This document shows positions 7,889-17,725 of a DNA stretch of 42,460 bases, one piece after another (within the stretch, counting starts at the first letter, position 1; every line of letters starts with the position of its first letter). The stretch lies in contig JAJUJV010000006.1 of assembly GCA_029265155.1 (NCBI GenBank), positions 1 to 42,460 of the forward strand. The letters are read 5' to 3'. The position numbers and the translations under genes were made by a program. The notes beneath the pieces were generated by a model. That model was given only the letters and a program-made list of their open reading frames with translations. It did not search any database and was not told the DNA's origin. The stretch is from Altererythrobacter sp. (GTDB lineage: Bacteria > Pseudomonadota > Alphaproteobacteria > Sphingomonadales > Sphingomonadaceae).

Positions 7889-9238
7889 ATGCCGATTACC
7901 CGCCTGCTGATCGCGAACCGCGGCGAGATCGCGCTGCGCATCCATCGCGCCGCTCATGAAATGGGCATCGAGACGGTCGCGGTGCATTCGACCGCCGATG
8001 CCGACGCGATGCACGTGCGGCTGGCCGACCACGCCATCTGCATCGGCCCGCCGCCGGCCGCCGAGAGCTATCTCAACACCGCGGCGATCATTGCCGCGGC
8101 GGAAGTTTCCGGCGCCGACGCGATCCACCCCGGCTATGGTTTCATGTCGGAGAACGCGCAGTTCGCCGAGATCGTCGAAGCGCACGGGATCGTCTGGATC
8201 GGGCCGAAGCCCGAGCACATCCGCACGATGGGCGACAAAGTCGAAGCCAAGCGCACCGCCGGCGCGCTCGGCTTGCCGCTGGTGCCTGGCTCGGACGGAG
8301 CGATTTCCGACCCGGTCGAGGCGGCGCGGATCGCCGACGAGATCGGCTATCCGGTGATCATCAAGGCCGCTTCGGGCGGCGGCGGGCGCGGGATGAAAGT
8401 CTGCAATCGCCCCGAAGAGCTCGACACGCTGATGAAGCAGGCCGGCAACGAGGCCAAGGCAGCATTCGGCGACGATACCGTCTATCTCGAGAAGTACCTC
8501 GGCAACCCGCGGCACATCGAGTTCCAAGTGTTCGGCGACGGCAACGGCAACGCCATTCACCTGGGCGAGCGAGACTGTTCGCTGCAGCGTCGCCACCAGA
8601 AGGTGCTGGAGGAAGCTCCGTCTCCGGTGATCACCGCCGAAGAACGCGACCGGATGGGCGGGATCGTCGCCAAGGCGATGGCCGACATGGGCTATCGCGG
8701 CGCGGGAACCATCGAGTTCCTGTGGGAGAACGGCCAGTTCTACTTCATCGAGATGAACACCCGGCTTCAGGTCGAGCACCCGGTAACCGAGATGATCACC
8801 GGCGTCGACCTGGTGCGCGAGCAGATCCGCGTCGCCGAAGGCCGGCCGCTGTCCGTGACGCAGGATGAGATCGAGTTCAAAGGCCACGCGATCGAGTGCC
8901 GGATCAACGCGGAAGACCCGTGGACGTTCGCGCCGAGCCCCGGCCTGGTCACCGCCTATCATGCCGCGGGCGGCATGCACGTGCGGGTCGATAGCGGGCT
9001 TTACGCCGGATACCGCATTCCGCCGTACTACGATTCGATGATTGCCAAGCTGATCGTCTATGGCCGCAGCCGCGAAGGCTGCATCATGCGGTTGCGCCGG
9101 GCGCTGGAGGAGATGGTCGTGGACGGGGTGAAGACCTCGATCCCGCTCCACCAGCAATTGCTGCGCGAAGGCGACGTGCTGAACGGCGACTATTCTATCA
9201 AGTGGTTGGAGGAGTGGCTGGCGACGCGCGAAGCGTAG
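7889..9238 (+). CDS. accC: Acetyl-CoA carboxylase biotin carboxylase subunit
   Basis: ATP-dependent carboxylation of the biotin on AccB. The ATP-grasp architecture is intact: [17 protein letters not shown] at the N-terminus, [15 protein letters not shown], the glycine-rich loop [12 protein letters not shown], catalytic-region VEKYLG equivalent ([13 protein letters not shown]), [16 protein letters not shown], and the C-terminal [10 protein letters not shown] start at ATG 7889 ([13 protein letters not shown]), not the upstream TTG at 7877 used in the track. This gives 449 aa, the standard size, and avoids overlap with accB. Confidence 0.97.
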   Translation: MPITRLLIANRGEIALRIHRAAHEMGIETVAVHSTADADAMHVRLADHAICIGPPPAAESYLNTAAIIAAAEVSGADAIHPGYGFMSENAQFAEIVEAHGIVWIGPKPEHIRTMGDKVEAKRTAGALGLPLVPGSDGAISDPVEAARIADEIGYPVIIKAASGGGGRGMKVCNRPEELDTLMKQAGNEAKAAFGDDTVYLEKYLGNPRHIEFQVFGDGNGNAIHLGERDCSLQRRHQKVLEEAPSPVITAEERDRMGGIVAKAMADMGYRGAGTIEFLWENGQFYFIEMNTRLQVEHPVTEMITGVDLVREQIRVAEGRPLSVTQDEIEFKGHAIECRINAEDPWTFAPSPGLVTAYHAAGGMHVRVDSGLYAGYRIPPYYDSMIAKLIVYGRSREGCIMRLRRALEEMVVDGVKTSIPLHQQLLREGDVLNGDYSIKWLEEWLATREA

Positions 9239-9334
9239 CCGGCTGCCAGCCGCCCGAGGGCGCCCTCCTTCTCGGAAGCATGGTTAACGACCCGCTTACC
9301 AAGGCCGTTAACCGCTTTTTGCCCCTTCCTGACG

Positions 9335-9655
9335 ATGCTTTCGGCCATGCCGGGGGGAACGGGGAGAGAATATCGCGGCAGCGTCCGCAGGCGCACGAGA
9401 GTCGTGCTGGAAGCGCGCGCCAATCGCCGGACGCGCCCGGTGCAGCTCTACGACGTCTCGGTCACCGGCTGCCGGATCGACTGCTCGGCGCTCGACTTGT
9501 CGCGGCATGACCGCATCTCGTTCAAGTTTGCCGAGAAGATCGTAGTCAAAGGCAAGGTCGCCTGGATGCTGGGCGACGTCGCCGGGGTGGAGTTCACCAC
9601 GCCCCTGCCCGAGACAATCGCCCGCCACTTCCGGAACGAGCCGGTGGAGAGCTGA
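9335..9655 (+). CDS. PilZ-domain protein (putative c-di-GMP receptor)
   Basis: 106-aa protein made almost wholly of a PilZ domain. The Arg-rich start REYRGSVRRRTRV contains the RxxxR-type motif, followed by YDVSVTGCRI, which fits the second motif (D/N)xSxxG. The tail VAWMLGDVAGVEFTTPLP matches the beta-barrel closure. Such stand-alone PilZ proteins bind cyclic di-GMP and influence motility or exopolysaccharide. Start could be 9335 or MPGGTG at 9347. It lies after accC but is separated by about 100 bases. No diguanylate cyclase is nearby. Confidence 0.8.
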   Translation: MLSAMPGGTGREYRGSVRRRTRVVLEARANRRTRPVQLYDVSVTGCRIDCSALDLSRHDRISFKFAEKIVVKGKVAWMLGDVAGVEFTTPLPETIARHFRNEPVES

Positions 9656-9669
9656 GCGTCACGGCGGAG

Positions 9670-10416
9670 CTACTCGGCGCCCTCGCCCGCAGCCTGGTAT
9701 TCCAGCGCGAAAGCCGGATCGCATTCGTAAGGATAGACGTACTGCCCCGGCTGCTTGGTCCACTGGATGAAGCGCGCGCCGGTGTTGTCGAGCACTTCCG
9801 GGTCCTCGAACCACTGAATTGCAACGAGGCCGTTGCCATCGGGGCTGAGGCGGTAGCGTTCGACCATGCGGATCTTGTCGCTGTGGTCGAGCCCGTTGTT
9901 GGTAATGGTCGAAGGCGCGATGTGCGTGGTTTCGATGACCAGATCGTCCCCTTCCCAATGGCCGATCGAATGGCCCATCTTCGAGTGCGGCGCCTCGGCG
10001 GGAGGGTGATCGCGGCCGTCCATGTGGACCAGCCGGACCTGATCGAAATATTCGTACTTGAAGACGATCAGCTCGGGCGTCTGGTGCACTTCAAACGGAA
10101 ACGGCCCCTGGATCGCGTAGACGATCGAAGGCGGAAGGCAGACGCGCGAGAGGGCCATTTCGTCCTCGGGCTTCCACGCCTCGGCCTTGGCCAGAGCAGC
10201 GGGCTTGAGCTTCAGGCCGCCGTATTCGCCTTCGGGAAACTCGACGACACCGGTGTCCTCGATCAACACCGTGTCGGCCGGCAGCTTGGCAAGCATGTCG
10301 GCCGGCGGCTCGCCCTGCTCGAAATCGAGGTTCCAGAAGCCTTCGAGGTTGGGCTGCGCAGCGGCGGGCAAAGCCCAGGCGAGCGTGGCGGCCCCGACCG
10401 CGATAGCAGCGCGCAT
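9670..10416 (-). CDS. Secreted protein of unknown function, partner of DUF6152 gene
   Basis: 248 aa with a clear signal peptide (MRAAIAVGAATLAWALPAAAQ). The mature part reads NLEGFWNLDFEQGEPP at its start, then VCLPPSIVYAIQGPFPFEVHQTP, MDGRDHPP, SIGHWEGDDLVIETTHI and YECDPAFALEYQA. The WEGDDLVIETTHI-type motif recurs in many proteobacterial secreted proteins of unknown role. The ORF track begins at 10614, but ATG 10416 gives the signal peptide and an ATGA overlap with the stop of the upstream gene. Two cysteines could form a disulfide. Periplasmic or outer-membrane-associated location is inferred. Confidence 0.75.
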   Translation of the reverse strand: MRAAIAVGAATLAWALPAAAQPNLEGFWNLDFEQGEPPADMLAKLPADTVLIEDTGVVEFPEGEYGGLKLKPAALAKAEAWKPEDEMALSRVCLPPSIVYAIQGPFPFEVHQTPELIVFKYEYFDQVRLVHMDGRDHPPAEAPHSKMGHSIGHWEGDDLVIETTHIAPSTITNNGLDHSDKIRMVERYRLSPDGNGLVAIQWFEDPEVLDNTGARFIQWTKQPGQYVYPYECDPAFALEYQAAGEGAE

Positions 10417-10814
10417 CAGCTCTGATCCCCGGCGCCGAACGGTGCGGTGCCGACCAGGCGGCCGTCCTGGTGCACCGCACTGCGCAAGCGGATGTAGGGC
10501 TTGCCGTCGCGCGAGGGCCACCCGTCGATCGTCAGCACGTCGCCCGGACGAACGCTGCTGCGCGTCCAGCCGCGGCGCTGCAGCACGACCGGCGCGTTGG
10601 TCTCGGCCCGCCACTGGCGCGTGCGCCCTTGTGCATCGGTCACGTCTAGCACGATCGTGCCGTGCGGATTGGTGAAACGGAACTCGGTGACCTTGCCGGT
10701 GATGGTCACCTCCTTGCCGGGGTCGAAATAGACCGCGAAGGAATGATGGGCCTGCGCGGCTCCGGCTGTGGCGCCGGCCAGTCCGGCGGCGAGAAAAATG
10801 GCGCGACTCTTCAT
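10416..10814 (-). CDS. DUF6152-family secreted protein
   Basis: 132 aa with signal peptide MKSRAIFLAAGLAGATAGAAQA, followed by HHSFAVYFDPGKEVTITGKV and FRFTNPHGTIVLDVTD, the characteristic start of the DUF6152 family. An OB-like beta-barrel is likely (VLTIDGWPSRDGKPYIRLRSA). The double His at the mature N-terminus could bind metal, but this is inference. GGGAGAG lies upstream of the ATG. It overlaps the next gene by ATGA, so the pair is translationally coupled; such pairs recur in related genomes. Function is unknown. Confidence 0.8.
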   Translation of the reverse strand: MKSRAIFLAAGLAGATAGAAQAHHSFAVYFDPGKEVTITGKVTEFRFTNPHGTIVLDVTDAQGRTRQWRAETNAPVVLQRRGWTRSSVRPGDVLTIDGWPSRDGKPYIRLRSAVHQDGRLVGTAPFGAGDQS

Positions 10815-10838
10815 CGAAAACTCTCCCGTTTCCGCAAC

Positions 10839-11351
10839 CTACATGCCATCGGCTGGAGGGGGAAGCGCAAGCCAGCGCGCAGTGACGGCACGCGCGAACT
10901 CCGGCCCCTTTGCCGGATCTACCTGCTTGAGAGTGAACTTGTCGCCCGCCGTTGTCTGCACGGTCAGGGCGCCTGTCCGCCGGGACGGCGCGTAAGTCAC
11001 AGCGCGGACTTCACTCCAGCTCAGGCCCTTGCGCCTGGTCGATCGATGAAAAACGAGTCCGTCATCGTCAGCGCGGATCGCGACCTCGTCCGCCCAGCGC
11101 CACCCCATGATGAGGGCCCACGCGGCCATATAAACGGCGATCGCTGCCGCCACCCAATTGAGGTGTCCGGATTGTCCAAGCTTCAGGAGCTGGCGTACTC
11201 CTTTCTCGCGCCGGCCGTATTCGGAAAACTCGATCGCAAAAGGATCGACCGCGGCAACGGCGAAGACCACCGTCGCAGCGGCTCCTACGATGAACAGCCA
11301 TCCGAGCACTGTGGTGTGCCAGCGCAGGCTCAGCTTTTGCGGGAGTGCCAT
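10839..11351 (-). CDS. Two-helix membrane protein with PH-like cytoplasmic domain
   Basis: 170 aa, not recognised at gene level. Membrane helices lie around residues 14-36 (TVLGWLFIVGAAATVVFAV) and 65-84 (NWVAAAIAVYMAAWALIMGW). The C-terminal half (EVAIRADDDGLVFHRS, LSWSEVRAVTYAP, ALTVQTTAGDKFTLKQV) looks like a bacterial pleckstrin-homology-type beta-sandwich. It begins seven bases after the Lrp stop and ends 24 bases before the DUF6152 gene, so it is probably in the same operon. Confidence 0.65.
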   Translation of the reverse strand: MALPQKLSLRWHTTVLGWLFIVGAAATVVFAVAAVDPFAIEFSEYGRREKGVRQLLKLGQSGHLNWVAAAIAVYMAAWALIMGWRWADEVAIRADDDGLVFHRSTRRKGLSWSEVRAVTYAPSRRTGALTVQTTAGDKFTLKQVDPAKGPEFARAVTARWLALPPPADGM

Positions 11352-11358
11352 TTTCCCG

Positions 11359-11823
11359 TCACTCGAGCGGGACGCCGGGCTCGTTCTTCGAGGTGCGGAT
11401 GGTCAGCGAGGTCTTGACGCTGGCGACGTTGGGCACCGGCGTCAGCTTGCTGGTCAGGAATTCCTGGAAGCTCTGCAGGTCCCTGCTGACGATCTTGAGG
11501 ATAAAGTCGATCTCGCCGTTCAGCATGTGGCATTCGCGCACTTCAGGCAGTGTGGCGATGTGCTGCTCGAACGCGCGCAGATCGCCTTCGGCCTGGCTCT
11601 TCAAGCTGACCATGGCGAAGACCATGATCGTGAAGCCGAGGCTGGGCGCGTCGAGATCGGCGTGGTAGCCGCGGATCACGCCCGCTTCCTCCAGCGCACG
11701 CACGCGGCGCAGGCACGGCGGAGCGGTGAGCCCGACCCGGCTCGCCAAATCGACGTTGGTGATACGCCCTTCCGCCTGGAGTTCAGCCAACAGCCTGCGG
11801 TCTATGCTGTCGAGCGTCGCCAT
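11359..11823 (-). CDS. Lrp/AsnC-family transcriptional regulator
   Basis: 154 aa. The N-terminal winged HTH (LDSIDRRLLAELQAEGRITNVDLASRVGLT, then PPCLRRVRALEEAGVI) is followed by a linker strand (GYHADLDAPSLG) and the ligand-binding RAM domain (VFAMVSLKSQ, VRECHMLNGEIDFILKIVSRD). Members sense amino acids and act as octamers. First gene of a likely four-gene minus-strand unit with the membrane protein and the DUF6152 pair, which may be its targets. The effector cannot be named. Confidence 0.93.
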   Translation of the reverse strand: MATLDSIDRRLLAELQAEGRITNVDLASRVGLTAPPCLRRVRALEEAGVIRGYHADLDAPSLGFTIMVFAMVSLKSQAEGDLRAFEQHIATLPEVRECHMLNGEIDFILKIVSRDLQSFQEFLTSKLTPVPNVASVKTSLTIRTSKNEPGVPLE

Positions 11824-12013
11824 TCAGCCCCCGTCACCATTCTTCTTCTTGAAATTATAGGCCGCGTGCTGCCGCGGCGCTCGCAATATTATTGTCTATG
11901 GCCGCAATTGTCCCGCTTTGCAACGCGCGATCCGGAGCCGGTTCTGCTGGCCGTGCAACGCGCTATGGCGGGCTCGCACCAAGAGGCCTGCGCGCCCTAC
12001 CGCCGGAGAACCA

Positions 12014-13690
12014 ATGCTTTTCGACGACCGTCTCGCGACCGTGCTGCGCACTCCCGCGCGCGGCGAGACCGGCGTGCGGACGCAGTTCCGGCAGTTGCTC
12101 GACCTGCTTGGCAGCATGCCCGAACGGCAGCAGAGCGAATGGATCGAGGTCGCGTATCAGCGGCTGGGCGAGCTGGCCGATGCAACACCGGCGGCGGTGC
12201 AATCCGAGATCCTGCGGGCGCCCGGCCTGCGGCTGCGCAACCGCGCGCTCGTCGCCTGGCTGGCGCGGCGCGAGCCGCATGCTGCAGCGGCGGCAATGGC
12301 CACCGCGCAGTTGAGCGAGCGCGACTGGCTCTACCTGATCCCTCGTCTGCCGATGACCGCGCGCGGGTTCCTGCGTCATCGCCGCGATCTGCCACCGGCC
12401 GTGCGCGAAGTGCTGGAGCGTCTGGGCGTGCGCGATCTGGTGCTGCCGGAGCCCGCGGCTAGCGCCGAGGCCGATGTTGCAGCAGGACCGGCAGCACCTC
12501 CGCCAAGTCCGACGGTAGAACCCGAGAAAACCGACGCCCGCATCGGCGCGCTGGTCCGCCGGATCGAGGCGTTCCAGCGCGCCCGCCGCGAAGGGGGGGC
12601 AGCGCCTCGCCTGAAGCTCGAGGACGGCCGGGCGCTCGAACCCGACGTGGTCCGCCGCGCCGGCGCCTTCGACTTTTCGACTGACGCCAGCGGAGTAGTG
12701 GACTGGGCCGACCCGGCCATTGCTCCGCTCACGGTCGGCTTGACGCTCGGCGGCCCCCGGCCGGGTGCCGTGGCAGAGCTGGACGAAATGGGCGCCCGGG
12801 AGCTGGCGCGGCGATTGCCGCTCCGCGACCGGCGGCTCACCCTCGTCGGCCTGCCGGAAATTGCCGGTGTGTGGCGCATCGATGCCGCGCCGTTCTTTCG
12901 CCAAGAGACGGGGCAGTTCGCCGGCTACCGCGGCCGTCTGCGGCGGCTTCCGCCACCACCTGAGCTTGCCCCCCCGGCATCCAGTCAGGCCGACCGGATG
13001 CGCCAGTTGCTCCACGAGCTGCGCACGCCGGTCAACGCGATTCAGGGTTTCGCCGAGCTCATCCAGCAGCAGATGTTCGGCAGCGCGCCCAACGAATACC
13101 GGGCGTTGGCCGCTGCCATTGCCGTCGATGCGGCGCGGCTGATGGCCGGGTTCGACGAGATCGACCGGCTCGCCAGGTTGGAAACCGGTGCGCTGCAGCT
13201 CGAGCCCGGCGAAAGCGACTGGCGCGAGGTCGTCGCCACCATCATGCGGCGGCTCGATGGCGTGCTGCGTCCGCGCGGCGCCCGGATCGAATTGACCGCC
13301 CGCGGCTCGCCCTTCTCCAGCGGCCTTGCGCCGAACGACGCGAGGCAGTTGGCCTGGCGCCTGCTCGCGACCCTCGCCGGCGCGGTATCTCCTGGAGAGG
13401 TCATCGAGCTCGACCTCGGCAGCGACGGGGCGCAGATCAAGCTCGAAGCCGAACTCCCGGCAGGGCTGCGCGAGAGCGACGACCTGTTCGCTGCCACCAC
13501 TTCCCCCGCCGCAGGCGCCGTTTCCGCGGGCATGTTCGGGACCGGCTTCACTTTGCGGTTGGCGCGAGCCGAAGCGGAGGCGGCCGGCGGCGGTCTCGTC
13601 CGGGAGGGCGACCGGATCAGGCTGTGGTTGCCGGTGGGGACCGTCCAAGCGCCCGATCACCATAGAAGAGACGGAGCCTCCGCCGCCTAG
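12014..13690 (+). CDS. Histidine kinase-like protein with degenerate ATP-binding domain
   Basis: 558 aa from ATG 12014 (the track start at 11918 adds an unlikely Arg/Cys-rich tail). Residues 1-145 are helix-rich without a recognised family, 146-175 are an Ala/Pro linker, and about 217-307 look PAS-like (FDFSTDASGVVDWADP). The H-box LLHELRTPVNAIQGFAEL puts the phospho-acceptor His at 334. The CA domain is eroded: the usual N-box Asn pair is absent (RLLATLAGAVSPG), no DxGxG box is seen, and only a G2-like loop GTGFTLRLARAEAEAAGG (510-527) remains. No membrane helix and no adjacent response regulator. It may be a phosphotransfer or scaffold protein, or an orphan kinase; see findings. Confidence 0.75.
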   Translation: MLFDDRLATVLRTPARGETGVRTQFRQLLDLLGSMPERQQSEWIEVAYQRLGELADATPAAVQSEILRAPGLRLRNRALVAWLARREPHAAAAAMATAQLSERDWLYLIPRLPMTARGFLRHRRDLPPAVREVLERLGVRDLVLPEPAASAEADVAAGPAAPPPSPTVEPEKTDARIGALVRRIEAFQRARREGGAAPRLKLEDGRALEPDVVRRAGAFDFSTDASGVVDWADPAIAPLTVGLTLGGPRPGAVAELDEMGARELARRLPLRDRRLTLVGLPEIAGVWRIDAAPFFRQETGQFAGYRGRLRRLPPPPELAPPASSQADRMRQLLHELRTPVNAIQGFAELIQQQMFGSAPNEYRALAAAIAVDAARLMAGFDEIDRLARLETGALQLEPGESDWREVVATIMRRLDGVLRPRGARIELTARGSPFSSGLAPNDARQLAWRLLATLAGAVSPGEVIELDLGSDGAQIKLEAELPAGLRESDDLFAATTSPAAGAVSAGMFGTGFTLRLARAEAEAAGGGLVREGDRIRLWLPVGTVQAPDHHRRDGASAA

Positions 13691-13752
13691 CAGCGCCGAA
13701 CGCACTTGAGGATGACGCTTGGCCAGTTTGCGGACATGCGCGCTAGCGTTGC

Positions 13753-13781
13753 TTGCCAATGACCCGCCCCGCGTTTACGTC
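13753..13781 (+). promoter_or_regulatory. Possible promoter of tRNA-Ile2/tRNA-Pro
   Basis: TTGCCA (13753-13758) inside GCTTGCCA and TACGTC (13776-13781), 17-base spacer, ending 32 bases before the tRNA-Ile2 gene. The -35 string equals that of the tRNA-Pro(GGG) promoter at 4852. The -10 is poor. Confidence 0.35.
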
Positions 13782-13813
13782 GCGGCTCGCGCAAGCGGCG
13801 AGTCATGGGTGAA

Positions 13814-13889
13814 GGGCCTGTAGCTCAGCGGTTAGAGCTGGCCGCTCATAACGGCTAGGTCGCGGGTTCGAATCCTGCCGGGCCCACCA
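13814..13889 (+). tRNA. tRNA with CAT anticodon, most likely tRNA-Ile2 (lysidine-modified)
   Basis: 76-base cloverleaf: acceptor GGGCCTG/CGGGCCC, D arm GCTC/GAGC, anticodon stem GGCCG/CGGCT, loop CTCATAA giving CAT, T-loop TTCGAAT, encoded CCA. A CAT anticodon could be initiator Met, elongator Met or Ile2. The eight-base D-loop, the C4-G69 and C5-G68 pairs preferred by TilS, and the AGGTCGC variable region match Ile2 better than elongator Met. Initiator is unlikely because position 1 pairs and the GGG/CCC anticodon-stem signature is absent. It would read AUA after lysidine modification. Confidence 0.78.
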
Positions 13890-13919
13890 TACCGCAAGCG
13901 CAGGTCCGCACGGGCCGGT

Positions 13920-13997
<78 letters not shown>

Positions 13998-14104
13998 CCG
14001 GCGGCACCTCGGCGCACGGCGGCACGGCGCTTGCTCCCGGCGGCCTCAGTCCCTATCTGCGCTGGCAATCCTCACACCCACCTGATTACCCCTGAAGGAC
14101 GACG

Positions 14105-15784
<1,680 letters not shown>

Positions 15785-15956
15785 ACTGTGAGGCCGGCGG
15801 CCGCTTTAGCGTGCCGCCAGCCGCACCGCTCCCAGGTGGAGTAGAAGCTGAACGTTAAGCTATCTAGCCAGTTCACTTAACAGAAAGCGCGAATCGGCTA
15901 GCTATCTCCATATTGGGCCGCGGCCACTCGGCGGCATGCCTAAGGAGATGCCGCAG

Positions 15957-16895
15957 ATGTTTTCCGGTAAATTTTTGCAGGCCGCAGGGATGGCAGCACT
16001 GGCTGCTGCCTTGATGGTCACTGCCCTGCCCGCGTCCGCACAGGACCGCGGGAATGTGCGCGAGGCGCGCTCGGCTGAGCGAGGTTCGAGCAATCAGGGC
16101 GCTCGTTCCGGTGGCTCCTTCGAGCGACGGGCCCAGGCGCAGCGCAGCCAGCAACGCACCACAGTGCGCACCGATCAACGCCGCCAACAGCGGCCCGCGC
16201 AGATCGAGCGGCGTGCCGAGCGGCGGGCAGCACAAGTCGACCGTCGCAGCGAGCAGCGCGCCGCGCGGGTCGAGCGTCAGGGCGATCGGGCAGCTGCACA
16301 GGCAGCTTGGCAGGGGAACCGCAATCAGGCGCGGCAGATCGACCGCCGCAGCGAGCAGGCGGCCCGGCAGATCGAACGGCGCGGCGACTGGCGCGCGCAG
16401 CAGATCGAACGCCGCGGCGACAATCGTCAAGACCGAGCCGACCGCCGGGTAGAACGCCGTGACAACGAATGGCGCGGCGACGCGCGCCGGGCTGCCAACA
16501 ACAACGATCGTTGGCGGAACGACAACAACAACCGCTGGCGCAATGACAACAACAGCTGGCGCGGCAACGATCGCCGTAACGACAGGCGCTGGGACCGCCG
16601 CTGGCGCGACAACAACCGGTATGACTGGCAGCGCTATCGCAACACCAACCGCGTCGTGTTCCGTCTCGGCACCTATTACGCGCCGTACCGCAACTACAGC
16701 TACCGCCGCGTGAATGTCGGATACCGGCTCGACTCGCTGTTCTTCGGCAGCCGTTACTGGATCAGCAGTCCCTGGCAGTACCGTTTGCCCGAGGTTTACG
16801 GCCCCTATCGCTGGGTTCGGTACTACAACGACGTGCTTCTGGTCGACATTTACAGCGGCGAAGTGGTCGACGTGATCCATGACTTCTTCTGGTAA
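15957..16895 (+). CDS. RcnB-family protein with long Arg/Gln/Asn-rich repeat region
   Basis: 312 aa counted from the third ATG (15957), chosen because AAGGAG (15942-15947) is nine bases upstream; the first ATG (15936) would lie before that ribosome site. Signal peptide MFSGKFLQAAGMAALAAALMVTALPASAQ. Residues 83-160 are seven 11-residue repeats (see repeat entry) and 175-225 are Asn/Arg/Trp-rich. The C-terminal RcnB domain (about 225-312) contains RVVFRLGTYYAPYRNYSYRR, SRYWISSPWQYRLPEVYGPY and the terminal VDVIHDFFW. RcnB in E. coli is a periplasmic nickel/cobalt homeostasis protein; sphingomonad paralogues have no proven role. The positively charged repeat suggests binding to a polyanion such as peptidoglycan or LPS (inference). 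Confidence 0.8.
   Translation: MFSGKFLQAAGMAALAAALMVTALPASAQDRGNVREARSAERGSSNQGARSGGSFERRAQAQRSQQRTTVRTDQRRQQRPAQIERRAERRAAQVDRRSEQRAARVERQGDRAAAQAAWQGNRNQARQIDRRSEQAARQIERRGDWRAQQIERRGDNRQDRADRRVERRDNEWRGDARRAANNNDRWRNDNNNRWRNDNNSWRGNDRRNDRRWDRRWRDNNRYDWQRYRNTNRVVFRLGTYYAPYRNYSYRRVNVGYRLDSLFFGSRYWISSPWQYRLPEVYGPYRWVRYYNDVLLVDIYSGEVVDVIHDFFW
16203..16436 (+). repeat. Tandem 33-bp coding repeats (11-residue units) in the RcnB-like gene
   Basis: Translation falls into IERRAERRAAQ, VDRRSEQRAAR, VERQGDRAAAQ, AAWQGNRNQARQ (12 residues), IDRRSEQAARQ, IERRGDWRAQQ and IERRGDNRQDR. The unit is hydrophobic-acidic-Arg-Arg at its start. The last two copies are almost the same in DNA (cagatcgaacgccgcggcga type). 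Eleven-residue periodicity is that of hendecad coiled coils. An Asn-rich array with repeated CGCTGGCGC motifs follows at about 16497-16618. Confidence 0.8.
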
Positions 16896-16931
16896 CCCTC
16901 TTCAGCCGGTGTGAGTGGCCCGGCAGGAGCG

Positions 16932-16961
16932 AAGCCCCCGTACCGCAAGGTACGGGGGCTT
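16932..16961 (+). terminator. Strong stem-loop terminator after the RcnB-like gene
   Basis: AAGCCCCCGTACC pairs perfectly with GGTACGGGGGCTT around a GCAA tetraloop: 13 base pairs with a stable GNRA-type loop. It begins 37 bases after the stop codon. A short, interrupted T-rich segment (ctgcgtttc) follows rather than a clean U tract. Confidence 0.8.
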
Positions 16962-17014
16962 CTGCGTTTCCGAGGGGTTGAAAGCCGCGCACCGCCTGTG
17001 GAAGAACGGCGGCC

Positions 17015-17701
17015 ATGACCGAAGTCCCGCTTGTCCAAGCCCCTGACGACGACCGCGATCACAGCCGACTGCGGCGCATCGGCCGTAAGGTGCGCGAACG
17101 ACTGACCGCCCTGCCGGAAGCCTACCGCGTGCCGGTGGAGAAGGCCGAGATTTTCGCGATCGGCAACTTCTTCAGTCCGGAGGAATGCGGACGGTTGATG
17201 GCGATGATCGATGCCGTCGCCAAGCCGAGCCGGGCCTTCGACGCCGCGTACGAAAGCGGATACCGCACGTCCTATTCGGGCGACGTCGATCCGCACGACC
17301 CGTTCGTGCGCAAGATCCAGCGGCGGCTCGACGACCTGCTCGGCATCGACCCGAGCTATGGCGAGACCATCCAAGGCCAGCGCTATCTGCCGGGGCAGCA
17401 GTTCCAGGCTCACTGCGACTGGTTTCCGGGCGGCACAGACTACTGGGAGCAGGAGAAGAAGCGCGGCGGGCAGCGCAGCATCACCGCGATGGCTTACCTC
17501 AACCCGGTCGAGGAAGGCGGCGCCACGACCTTCCCGCGGCTCGGCGTCTCGTTCGAGCCCCGACCCGGCTGCCTGCTGGTCTGGAACAACGCCGAGCCCG
17601 ATGGCCGCCCGAATCCCTGGACGATCCACTCGGGCGATCCCGTGGTCAAAGGCGTGAAATACATCATCACCAAGTGGTACCGCGCCCGGCGCTGGTACTA
17701 A
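17015..17701 (+). CDS. 2OG-Fe(II) oxygenase, prolyl 4-hydroxylase type
   Basis: 228 aa. The double-stranded beta-helix has the iron triad HxD at H133/D135 (QAHCDWFPGG) and the distal His at 205 (WTIHSGDPV), with the 2-oxoglutarate-binding Lys at 215 (VKYIITKWYR). The start region RVPVEKAEIFAIGNFFSPEECGRL is typical of the P4Hc family. Such enzymes hydroxylate prolyl or other residues, using O2 and 2-oxoglutarate. No signal peptide, so cytoplasmic. Substrate unknown; elongation factor Tu or ribosomal protein are known targets of related bacterial enzymes. Convergent with lysS, 24 bases apart. Confidence 0.9.
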   Translation: MTEVPLVQAPDDDRDHSRLRRIGRKVRERLTALPEAYRVPVEKAEIFAIGNFFSPEECGRLMAMIDAVAKPSRAFDAAYESGYRTSYSGDVDPHDPFVRKIQRRLDDLLGIDPSYGETIQGQRYLPGQQFQAHCDWFPGGTDYWEQEKKRGGQRSITAMAYLNPVEEGGATTFPRLGVSFEPRPGCLLVWNNAEPDGRPNPWTIHSGDPVVKGVKYIITKWYRARRWY

Positions 17702-17725
17702 GCCTTCGCGGCGGCGGGAGCCGGG

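Noticed and set aside
7793-9157. 454-aa minus-strand ORF opposite accC
   Set aside because: Antisense shadow of a fully conserved housekeeping gene.
11963-13759. 598-aa minus-strand ORF opposite the histidine kinase-like gene
   Set aside because: Low-complexity Arg/Gly/Gln translation without motifs; the plus strand has the H-box.
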